Assembly (NCBI GenBank): GCA_944386315.1
Contig: CALXAS010000012.1
Coordinates: forward strand, 1 to 15,525
Source of the DNA: an uncultured Clostridia bacterium
GTDB taxonomy: Bacteria > Bacillota > Clostridia > TANB77 > CAG-508
Reading direction: 5' to 3'
DNA length: 15,525 bases
Both the position numbers and the translations under genes were made by a program. This document shows positions 6,529 to 14,100 of the stretch, piece after piece. Positions within the stretch are counted from its first letter, which is position 1. Every line of letters begins with the position of its first letter. A model generated the notes under the pieces. That model was not told where the DNA came from, ran no database searches, and saw nothing but the letters and a program-made list of their open reading frames with translations.

Positions 6529-7019
6529 TATTATATCATGGATCAAATTTGAAAATTAATCAAATTGATTTATCAAAATGTAGACCATATAAAGATTTTG
6601 GAAAAGGTTTTTATTGTACAACCATAAAAAAACAAGCAGAATTCATGGCAGATAGAGTAGTTAAAAGACAGGGTGGAATTAAAACAATAAATACATTTGA
6701 ATTAGATGAAAATATTTTTAATGATAAGAAAATAAATATAAAAAAGTTTGACAAACCATCTCAAGAATGGGCAAAATTTATATTGAATAATCGTGATAGA
6801 AACTATAAATTTTCAAACAGTAAAGAATGTAATATAGATTGCAAATATGATTTAGTAATAGGACCAGTTGCAGACGATGATATTATCGTGTTATTTAGAA
6901 CTTTTGTAAATGGACTAATTGACATAGATACATTAATAAGGGAACTTACATACAAAGAATTAACAGATCAATATTCTTTCCATACGGAGAAAGCTATTAA
7001 ATACTTGAAAGGAGTATAA
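6525..7019 (+). CDS. DUF3990 protein with ADP-ribosyltransferase-like signature
   Basis: A 164-residue cytoplasmic protein of DUF3990. It opens with ILYHGSNLKI and continues DLSKCRPYKDFGKGFYCTTI, KKQAEFMADRVVKRQGG, VIGPVADDD and a C-terminal LTDQYSFHTEKAIKYL. H5 in YHGS and Y30 in FGKGFY, followed by an alanine-containing helix, resemble the H and Y motifs of PARP-type ADP-ribosyltransferases. Q149 in DQYSFHT may stand in for the catalytic Glu. I believe DUF3990 is placed in the ADP-ribosyl superfamily; activity and target are not known. GGAGGAG at 6510-6516 is its ribosome site, inside the preceding gene. It is flanked by two small proteins in one operon, the layout of a toxin with partner(s). 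No signal peptide is seen, so it acts inside the cell. Confidence 0.88.
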   Translation: MILYHGSNLKINQIDLSKCRPYKDFGKGFYCTTIKKQAEFMADRVVKRQGGIKTINTFELDENIFNDKKINIKKFDKPSQEWAKFILNNRDRNYKFSNSKECNIDCKYDLVIGPVADDDIIVLFRTFVNGLIDIDTLIRELTYKELTDQYSFHTEKAIKYLKGV

Positions 7020-7022
7020 AAT

Positions 7023-7253
7023 ATGGTATTAGAAAAATTAAATTATTTAGTAGAATGTATCACGCAGGATTTAATTCAATATTTAATGGAAGATAATTCT
7101 ATAACAATGGAAGAAGCTATGGATATTGTATATAATTCAAAAACGTTTGAACTTTTAAATGATTTTGAAACACATTTATATTATGAATCTTCCAGTTATG
7201 TATATGAATATTTAAAAGAAGAATTAAAAAAAGAAAGTCATAATGAAATATAA
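7023..7253 (+). CDS. Small acidic helical protein, third gene of the DUF3990 cassette
   Basis: A 76-residue acidic protein. The pattern is LVECITQDLIQYLMEDNSIT, then EEAMDIVYNSKTFELLNDFE, then THLYYESSSYVYEYLKEELK. From memory, small proteins with this LY(x)ES(x)YVY pattern commonly sit beside DUF3990 genes. I know no experimental function. AAAGGAG (7008-7014) overlaps the end of the DUF3990 gene and ATG 7023 follows its stop by 3 bp, so the three genes are one transcriptional unit ended by the terminator at 7262-7296. A role as second antitoxin or as a specificity factor is inference from position alone. Confidence 0.8.
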   Translation: MVLEKLNYLVECITQDLIQYLMEDNSITMEEAMDIVYNSKTFELLNDFETHLYYESSSYVYEYLKEELKKESHNEI

Positions 7254-7261
7254 TTTTAAGT

Positions 7262-7296
7262 AGCTCACCCTTGCGAGGGTGAGTTATCTTCTTTTT
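7262..7296 (+). terminator. Rho-independent terminator of the DUF3990 cassette
   Basis: Stem CTCACCC (7264-7270) with GGGTGAG (7277-7283), loop TTGCGA, extendable by a G-T and an A-T pair. It is followed by a T-rich tail ending in TTTTT (7292-7296). It starts 11 bases after the last stop codon. Confidence 0.88.
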
Positions 7297-7299
7297 ATG

Positions 7300-7328
7300 T
7301 AGACAATTTTTCCCAATCATGGTATAAT
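7300..7328 (+). promoter_or_regulatory. Promoter of the secreted 155-residue ORF
   Basis: TAGACA (7300-7305), a 17-base spacer and TATAAT (7323-7328) sit immediately after the upstream terminator, so this ORF is an independent unit with a leader of about 60 bases. Confidence 0.7.
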
Positions 7329-7339
7329 AATAGGTATAC

Positions 7340-7356
7340 GGATGGCAATGCCATCC
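7340..7356 (+). promoter_or_regulatory. 5' leader hairpin
   Basis: Perfect inverted repeat GGATGGC (7340-7346) AAT GCCATCC (7350-7356) at or just inside the start of the predicted mRNA, about 26 bases before the ribosome site. It could stabilise the 5' end or be an operator; there is no T-run, so it is not a terminator. Confidence 0.5.
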
Positions 7357-7395
7357 AAAGTAACTAAAATCTTTTAACAATAGGAGGATTGCATT

Positions 7396-7863
7396 ATGAA
7401 GAAAAAAATTTTAGTAACTTGTTTAATCGCTTCTTTATTAGCATTTCCCATCACCGGAAATGCGATGGAGCGGCACCCGATAAATCCTTTGGTTTTATCG
7501 GAAGACCCCTCTGTGGTTCCGACGGAAAGGAATCTTCTGCTGGGGCTCCTGCAGGAGGACATCAAGCGCTATGAGCTTGAGGGTGACCATACGGAGCGCG
7601 AGGAAGAACTTAAACAGCTCTGGATGGAGGCTCATTGGCAGCGACTTCCTGACGAGGAAGTGCTTCGGCAAATTCCTATTATTGCCGAGGAATTACTTTC
7701 TTGGCAAAAGGATGAAGTTTCATGCTATTTGGGCATGGACGATGAGAGCCTGCAGGAGGTGATTGAGCACTCGAATAGGTGCTATGAAGGAGCTTATCAG
7801 GTGCTACGGGCACTTGGCATCCCTGCTGAGTACCTAACCTTAGAGGAGATGAGGCAGTCTTAA
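7396..7863 (+). CDS. Secreted protein of unknown function, G+C-rich mature region
   Basis: A 155-residue protein I do not recognise. Residues 1-23 are a clear Sec signal peptide: KKK n-region, hydrophobic LVTCLIASLLAF, cleavage after GNA. There is no lipobox. The mature part begins MERHPINPLV. It is rich in Glu and Leu, looks helical, and has two cysteines (in EVSCYLG and NRCYEG) that could pair outside the cell. AGGAGG (7382-7387) precedes the ATG by 8 bases. Codon use changes sharply: the signal peptide uses A/T-ending codons like the neighbours, whereas from the ATG GAG CGG of the mature part onward G/C-ending codons dominate (about 56% G+C at 7501-7620). This suggests a foreign domain joined to a local signal peptide. 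It has its own promoter and terminator. Confidence 0.75.
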   Translation: MKKKILVTCLIASLLAFPITGNAMERHPINPLVLSEDPSVVPTERNLLLGLLQEDIKRYELEGDHTEREEELKQLWMEAHWQRLPDEEVLRQIPIIAEELLSWQKDEVSCYLGMDDESLQEVIEHSNRCYEGAYQVLRALGIPAEYLTLEEMRQS

Positions 7864-7990
7864 AAGGGATAGTCATTCTCCTAAGCCGTGACTAACAGCT
7901 TTTAGTCCCAGGAATAGCTCTAGTCTTAAGACGGGCAGAGAAGCAACAGAAGCGAAAGAAAGCGGGAAGGCTAATGTCTTCCCGCTCTCT
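7864..7990 (+). other. Structured, relatively G+C-rich 3' region after the secreted ORF
   Basis: This 127-base stretch keeps the higher G+C of the ORF before it. It contains GACTAA (7890-7895) with TTAGTC (7902-7907), a 10-bp palindrome GTCTTAAGAC (7923-7932) and the terminator stem at 7961-7986. No coding frame or known riboswitch motif was found. It is probably a 3' untranslated region carried in with the ORF. Confidence 0.4.
7961..7990. terminator. Strong, probably bidirectional terminator hairpin
   Basis: Perfect 9-bp stem AGCGGGAAG (7961-7969) with CTTCCCGCT (7978-7986). On the plus strand it is followed by CTCTTTGAT, on the minus strand by TTCTTTCG. The T-tracts are imperfect but the stem is strong. 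It lies between the secreted ORF and the convergent HD-GYP gene and can end both. Confidence 0.7.
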
Positions 7991-8081
7991 TTGATAATGA
8001 AAAAAGTGTCCTCTCTTCTTTACCTATATTTTATATTTTTCTTTTATTTTTTGTCATGTTCTTTCTTTTTTTCATGCTTTC

Positions 8082-9131
8082 CTAATATTTTTCCTGTATT
8101 TCTTGGATTTTTTCATACTGCGTATTTAATATCTCTAAAAATGTTTCTGCTATGCTTGGATCAAACTGTGTACCTTCACATCTTTTGATTTCTTCTTTTA
8201 CTTCTTCTAATGGAATGGCGTTACGGTAGGTTCTTTTAGATGTCATTGCATCAAAAGTATCTGCTACTGCTGCTATTCTAGCAAAGTAAGGGATTTCTTC
8301 TCCTTTTAATCTGCTTGGGTATCCATTTCCATCATATCTTTCATGATGATGTTTTACAATAGGAAGGATATCTTGAAAAATGGTAGCATTTTGCAAAATA
8401 TGAGCTCCTATCGTTGGATGATTTTTGATTTGTGAATATTCGTCATCAGATAATTTGGATTCTTTTAATAAAATGCTATCCGGTATACCAATTTTTCCAA
8501 TGTCGTGAAATAAACCTCCTATACGCAAGGTTCTTAAGTCTTGCTCACTTAATCCTAATTTTTCTCCTATTAAAACAGAATATTCTGCTACACGGTCAGA
8601 ATGACCTCGTGTATAAGGATCTTTTGCCTCTACGGTATAACGAAGGGTTTCTATACTATCTAGATAAGCCTTTTCTAATTTTTCGTAAGTGTCGGATAAT
8701 TCATCATTCATTCTTTTAATTTCGTTCATTTGTTCAATGGATTTGATGCCTGACTCGATTAATAAAAGAAGTTGGTCAAATTTATCGCTTTTTTCGCAAT
8801 ATCCTTGAATATCCAATCTACGAATTGTTTCTAAAGGTGGTGCTAAGTCTTTATGTCCTGTTAATAATAGAATATACAATTCTTTATTAAATTGTCTAAT
8901 TTGTTCTACTACTTCATCTCCATGGATGGGTGACATGATAAAGTCTAAAATCATCATGTCAAAATGTTCGTTTTTTACACGTTGTATTGCCTCTAATGGA
9001 TCTGTAACGCCTGTAAAGTTATAGCCAGAACGTTTTAAGAAAATAGACAAAGAATCTATAATTCCTCCTTCATCATCTACTGCTATAATTTTATATCCAT
9101 TAGAAGGTGCTTCCTGCACTCTTTTTCTCAC
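8082..9131 (-). CDS. REC-HD-GYP response regulator (c-di-GMP phosphodiesterase)
   Basis: A 349-residue cytoplasmic two-domain protein. Residues 13-130 are a CheY-like receiver with acidic pair D19/D20, phospho-acceptor D63 (MMILDFIMSP), T91 and K114, all intact. A coiled linker (about 131-165) leads to an HD-GYP domain with GLFHDIGKIGIPD (H209, D210), NHPTIGAHIL, HHHERYDGNGYP (261-272, the GYP loop) and DTFDAMTSKRTYR (291-303). HD-GYP domains with these motifs hydrolyse cyclic-di-GMP. The start is a GTG (9129-9131) preceded by AGGTGA. The nearest gene upstream on the same strand encodes a histidine kinase, its likely partner. The two are separated by a terminator and a separate promoter, so their levels can be set independently. 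The target process (motility, biofilm or NRPS output) is unknown. Confidence 0.93.
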   Translation of the reverse strand: MRKRVQEAPSNGYKIIAVDDEGGIIDSLSIFLKRSGYNFTGVTDPLEAIQRVKNEHFDMMILDFIMSPIHGDEVVEQIRQFNKELYILLLTGHKDLAPPLETIRRLDIQGYCEKSDKFDQLLLLIESGIKSIEQMNEIKRMNDELSDTYEKLEKAYLDSIETLRYTVEAKDPYTRGHSDRVAEYSVLIGEKLGLSEQDLRTLRIGGLFHDIGKIGIPDSILLKESKLSDDEYSQIKNHPTIGAHILQNATIFQDILPIVKHHHERYDGNGYPSRLKGEEIPYFARIAAVADTFDAMTSKRTYRNAIPLEEVKEEIKRCEGTQFDPSIAETFLEILNTQYEKIQEIQEKY

Positions 9132-9191
9132 AACATCACCTACTTTAAACTTTATTTTATTTTGTTTGTCTAAATAGTAATTTCTGCTTGT

Positions 9192-9220
9192 ATTATACCG
9201 ATATGTTATGCAAAAAGCAA
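9192..9220 (-). promoter_or_regulatory. Promoter of the REC-HD-GYP gene
   Basis: On the minus strand TTGCTT (9215-9220), a 17-base spacer and TATAAT (9192-9197), starting near 9185, about 55 bases before the GTG. The -35 overlaps the end of the upstream terminator stem, so readthrough and initiation could compete. Confidence 0.6.
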
Positions 9221-9257
9221 GGAAAAAGTCGAAACTTGTTTAACTTTTTCCTTGTTT
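9212..9257 (-). terminator. Terminator after the histidine kinase gene
   Basis: Perfect 12-bp stem CAAGGAAAAAGT (9218-9229) with ACTTTTTCCTTG (9243-9254) and a 13-base loop, extendable by three further pairs (one G-T). On the minus strand it is followed by CTTTTTG. It lies about 65 bases after the kinase stop and ends the NRPS-kinase transcript at least partly. Confidence 0.75.
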
Positions 9258-9320
9258 CAAACTATTTAGTTAAATATCAATATATTTTTTATTTTTGAGT
9301 AAAATTTATATAGAACATGA

Positions 9321-11120
9321 TTATGCATTAATTGGTATACGAATATGAAAAGCTGTTCCTTCTCCTCTCTTTGTTTCGAAGGTAATATTTCCATTAAAGT
9401 GTGCTCTAATATTGGAGTAGGACATAAATAATCCTAGCCCTGTTCCGTTTTTTCCTTTTGTTGTAATCATCTCTTTGAATAGTTTTTCTTCTACTTCTTT
9501 CGGAAGACCTCCCGCTTCATCTTTTATGGTAAAAATGACTTGGTTATCCTCTTTTGTGATTTCAAAATAAATATTTTTATTGGTTTGTCCATTGTATGCT
9601 TGAATACTATTAGAAATCATATTATTAATTACCTGCACTAAACTATTGACATTTCCCTTTAATTCTGTAGTTGCTTCTGTTTGTAGTGTTACTTTTAAAT
9701 TGATAAGTGCATTTTTTAATTCATGTCTCATGAGAATATCTACTCGTTTTACTAATTCTTCTATAGTAAAGGAAACAGCTTGTTCATCTGATAGGGTAAC
9801 TGCTTGTCCTTTAACGGCTGTAATAACATCTGACATATATTCTGTATATTCTTTTATTTTCTCTACCCAAACGGACATATCTTTTGCAATATCATGATGG
9901 TCCACCGCAGTTACTTCCGGGTCTTCTATGGAATTATCATATTCTGTAATTAAATCATGTAGTCCCTCTGCAGCTCCACTAATGGACATGATTGGTGTTT
10001 TTAGGTTATGTGCAATTCCTCCTATTAACTGTCCTAAAGATGCTAAACGCTCTTTTTCCATAAGCATATCTTGTTTATCTTGAATAGTTTTCATATCTAG
10101 CATATGCTGTGTTGTATCTTTAAACAAAATTAGCGTTCCTAAAAAGTTTTTATCCGAAACAATTCCATTAATTTCTATGATAAAATATTTTTGAATGGAT
10201 TCTGCATATTTTTCAAAACGGTAAGTTTTTGTAGTAGTTGTTACCTTTCTTAAAACATCTTTTAAAATTTTGACTTCTATATTTAAAAAGTTATGTTCTC
10301 GAATGACATCAAAGATATTTTGATTTCTTAGGTTATCCATATGAAATGTGTTTAAAAATGTTTGGTTGAAATCAATAATCATATTCTCATCATTTAAAAC
10401 AATATAGCTATCTGATATTCTATCTACTATTTTTTGCAAGGCAATTGGCGTTGCTCTTAAAAATTGAAATTTAAAAATGGCAAGACTATAGAATAATACT
10501 GTAGCTGAAAAGGACAATGGTTGCATATAAACAGGCATTGGTACTCCAAACATTCCCAGAAAGTTAATTACCAACGGTACAATGGTACCTAAAATAATTA
10601 AGATGGATTGTTTGGAGAAAAAGCCTGAATTTTTTATCGAATATTTTAAAAAGTATAAAATACCTATAAAGTATAATATAAAAGTATAAACGGAGTGTAT
10701 CATAAAATAAGGGCCCCAAACAGTTTCTCCTACTCTGATACTATAACTTTCTACAAATAAATGATGGTAGTCATTGGTAAGTGCTAATATTAAAGAACAG
10801 GTTGGTATGATAAATGGTAATACATAAATCCATTTAAATTTAATTTTTGTTTGGCTAAATATTTTTCCCAGAAAGTAAAAGCTAACTGGTGAAAAAAAGG
10901 CTCCAAACGCTGATAATTTTTCAAAGAAGAATGGATCTATAGAAGTATTTTGCATGCATATTTGTAATATTAAACAAAAAGTCCATTCTGCTAGACACAC
11001 TATAAATAAGCTAAATGCTACTTTAATTTGTCCCTTTTTTTGCTTGGATATGAAATATAATAATACCAATAGTAATACTTCTGTAAAAATAAGACAATAT
11101 AAATATGGTATATATAACAC
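9321..11120 (-). CDS. 7TM-PAS sensor histidine kinase
   Basis: A 599-residue membrane kinase. Residues 1-215 hold about seven hydrophobic segments, the layout of the HisKA 7TM sensor module. Residues ~225-340 fit a PAS domain (ISDSYIVLNDENMIIDFNQT.. to ..GTLILFKDTT). The dimerisation helix has H371 in GGIAHNLKTPIMSISG; the usual H-E/D is H-N here. The ATPase domain has the N-box (VINNMISNSIQAYNG, about 497-511), DEAGG (534-538) and GKNGTGLGLF (556-565). The start is a GTG (11118-11120) with AGGGGG 8 bases upstream, inside the end of the NRPS. The gap to the NRPS stop is 14 bp, so the two are co-transcribed. The likely partner is the REC-HD-GYP protein downstream. The signal is unknown; the NRPS product or a membrane cue is an inference. 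Confidence 0.92.
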   Translation of the reverse strand: MLYIPYLYCLIFTEVLLLVLLYFISKQKKGQIKVAFSLFIVCLAEWTFCLILQICMQNTSIDPFFFEKLSAFGAFFSPVSFYFLGKIFSQTKIKFKWIYVLPFIIPTCSLILALTNDYHHLFVESYSIRVGETVWGPYFMIHSVYTFILYFIGILYFLKYSIKNSGFFSKQSILIILGTIVPLVINFLGMFGVPMPVYMQPLSFSATVLFYSLAIFKFQFLRATPIALQKIVDRISDSYIVLNDENMIIDFNQTFLNTFHMDNLRNQNIFDVIREHNFLNIEVKILKDVLRKVTTTTKTYRFEKYAESIQKYFIIEINGIVSDKNFLGTLILFKDTTQHMLDMKTIQDKQDMLMEKERLASLGQLIGGIAHNLKTPIMSISGAAEGLHDLITEYDNSIEDPEVTAVDHHDIAKDMSVWVEKIKEYTEYMSDVITAVKGQAVTLSDEQAVSFTIEELVKRVDILMRHELKNALINLKVTLQTEATTELKGNVNSLVQVINNMISNSIQAYNGQTNKNIYFEITKEDNQVIFTIKDEAGGLPKEVEEKLFKEMITTKGKNGTGLGLFMSYSNIRAHFNGNITFETKRGEGTAFHIRIPINA

Positions 11121-11134
11121 TTTTGTTTCCCCCT

Positions 11135-14100
11135 TTATGAAATTAATTTTAATTTTCTTAAATAGGCAATATATTTTTCTATATATGTTTTTTCAATAGT
11201 TGGCCATTCAAAACCTACTTTTTGAAAAAAGGCAGTGGTGTCTTCTTGTATAATTTGAATATGAGAAGTATATTCTACTCGTTTGTCACTTGTCAAGTCG
11301 TTTACAATACCAGAAATTTTTTCTTTCTGTTCTTTATTTTTTAGCATCTTCGTCATTTGTCTTGCAAATTCTTTTTCTGTAACAATCTTCATGTGGATAC
11401 CTAGCTCTTTGATATAAGTCATAAAATCTATCATATCTAAATGGTGATAGTTATATATATGGTAAATTGGCTGTGATAAATTTTTATTTTGTAATACAGT
11501 AATAATAGCATCTCCGCAACTATCTACTGGCGTAAACTCCAAGTATTGTCCTAATATATCTTGTGGCAACATATGTATATTTAAAAATGTAGTTAGTCGC
11601 ACTAAGAATGCATTTTCATAAGGATTTATTTGGAAACATCCATCGCTTAAACGATTGGTAATATTCCCCAATCTTAATATTTGTGCATCTAATCCTTTTT
11701 GTATACAATTTTCCAAGACTATTTTCTCTGCTTCAAATTTACTACGCACATATACGTTTTCTAGATTTTGTCCTACATATAGATTATGTTCTGAAAAGGA
11801 TATTTTTTCTTTATTTTCTTCTTTTTCTCCTACATTTGCTAAAGAATTTCCTGATACGCTAAGGGAAGATATATGTAGAAAACGTTTATGGTATTTCAAA
11901 CAAAATTCTATCATATTTTGTGTAGCATCTACATTAATTTCTTTAAATTTTTCATAATTTCCAAAATGTTTTACATTTGCTGCTGCGTTAATAACACAAG
12001 AGATTTTACTACTCATTTCTTGCATTTCTTCCAAATTTAAGCCAAAGTTTTCTTTTGTAACACTTCCTGTTAAAATAAAAAATCTTGTACCTAAATATTC
12101 GTCCAATTCTTCTTTAAAATAAAAATGTAATACTTCTAATAAACGTTCTTTTGCGTTTCTTCCATCTTTATCTCTTACAATGCAATAAATATTTCCTTTA
12201 TCTTTTTTCAAAAAACTATATAAAATATGTGCACCTACGAAACCATTGGCTCCTAATAATAATACATTATTGGTATCGTTTTTAAAAATAGTATCACCTG
12301 TTGGCTTAGCAAGAAATTGATGAATTTTTGTATAATCATAATCTGCCAAATCTACCGTTGACCCACTTTGCAGATTTCTGCTAGCCAATTCGTATACGGT
12401 TGGATATTTAAAGATATCTGCATAAGAAATATCTATTTTTTTGGATAACAACTCTACTTTTAATTTAATAGCCATTAGGGAGTCCAATCCAATATCAAAC
12501 AAATTATCATAAATACCCACTTTAGTAGACAACAATTTTTCTAATATCTGACAAAATATTTTTTGTTCTTTTGTTTTTGGTGGTACATAATTATTGGATT
12601 GTATATTTTGTATTTTATAGTTTTCCAATGCCTTTGTATCTATCTTTCCGTTTGTTGTTAATGGCATTTTGCCAAGTGGAATAATATATCTTGGTATCAT
12701 ATATAGTGGAAGATATTTTTGTAATTCCATTTTTATTTGTGACACATTTAAAAATAGTTTTGCTGTAAAAAATGCTGTTAAATATTCATTATTTTTCTCG
12801 TCATGATATAATACTCTACAATTGTTTACCCCTGGAATAGCTAAAATACGTTTTTCAATTTCAGATAATTCTATTCTCAATCCATGTATTTTTATTTGAA
12901 AGTCTTTTCTTCCTATATAGCTAATTTCTCCTTTTTCATTCCATTTTGCTACATCTCCAGAATGATATAATTTTCCCTCTCCAAAAGGATTATCTGTAAA
13001 CACTTTTTTACTTAAATCTTCTCTTTGCATATATCCATAGGATACGCCTGCTCCTGCAATGCAGATTTCTCCTGGAACTCCTACTGGGCAAAGGTTTCCA
13101 TCTTTATCACATATATATATCTGTACATTAGGAAGTGGTTTTCCAATCGTAATTTCTTTTGGCGATTCTATTTCTTGACAAGAGCAACAAGCTGTTGTTT
13201 CTGTAGGTCCATACTCATTACAAATGGTGGCAGAGGAATATTTTCTGATAGTTTCATAAAAATTGCCAGTTAATGCTTCCCCACCTGTTTGTATGCTTTT
13301 TAATACACCTAATGCTTTTCTTGTTTCCTCTGTTAATAACAGTAAGTTTAATTTAGATGGTGTAATTAAAATAAAATCTATTTTATTTTTTGTAATGAGT
13401 TCTCCCATAGCAGTTGGTACTTTATGCTCTTCGTAATTGGCTAAATACAATGTTTTTCCATTGAATAGTGGAACAAAAATTTCTACAGCAAACATATCAA
13501 AAGAAACAGCACAAATACTTGCAAAATGCTCAAATTCTTTTACATGCATACGCTCTGCATAAGCATATACTAAATTTAGCATACCTCTTCTATGTAATAA
13601 AGTACCTTTTGGTGTTCCCGTGGATCCTGAAGTAAACACCACAGAAAGTGGACTTGTATTTTTTACGAGAACTGGTGAAAAATCTTTTGGAAGTTCACTA
13701 TATCGCATATCTGGAATACTGGTTAGCATATATACACATTTTGTAATTTGTAACATATCATGTATTCTATCTTCTGGTAGTTCTGGGTCGATAAGTAAAT
13801 AGGCTGCTCCTGCCTTTAATATACCTAACATAGCAATTGGTATGCTAGCACTACGAGGCATTTTTATGGCTACTATTTCTCCTGGTTTTATATTTTTCTT
13901 TATCAAAGAGTATGCCACTATATCAGAAAGCTCATCTAATTTTTGATACGTGATTTTTTTGTTTTCAAAAACTAGTGCTACTTTATGAGGATTCTTCTTT
14001 ACTTGTTCTTGGAAAACAGTGACAAATGGTTTTTCTAAATCAAAATCATTTTGTGTATGATTAAATTCTTTGCAAATCTGTAGCTTTTCGTATGGCATTA

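Noticed and set aside
7864..7990. c-di-GMP riboswitch near the HD-GYP gene
   Set aside because: The conserved GEMM core motifs are not present, and the region lies downstream, not upstream, of the genes on either strand.
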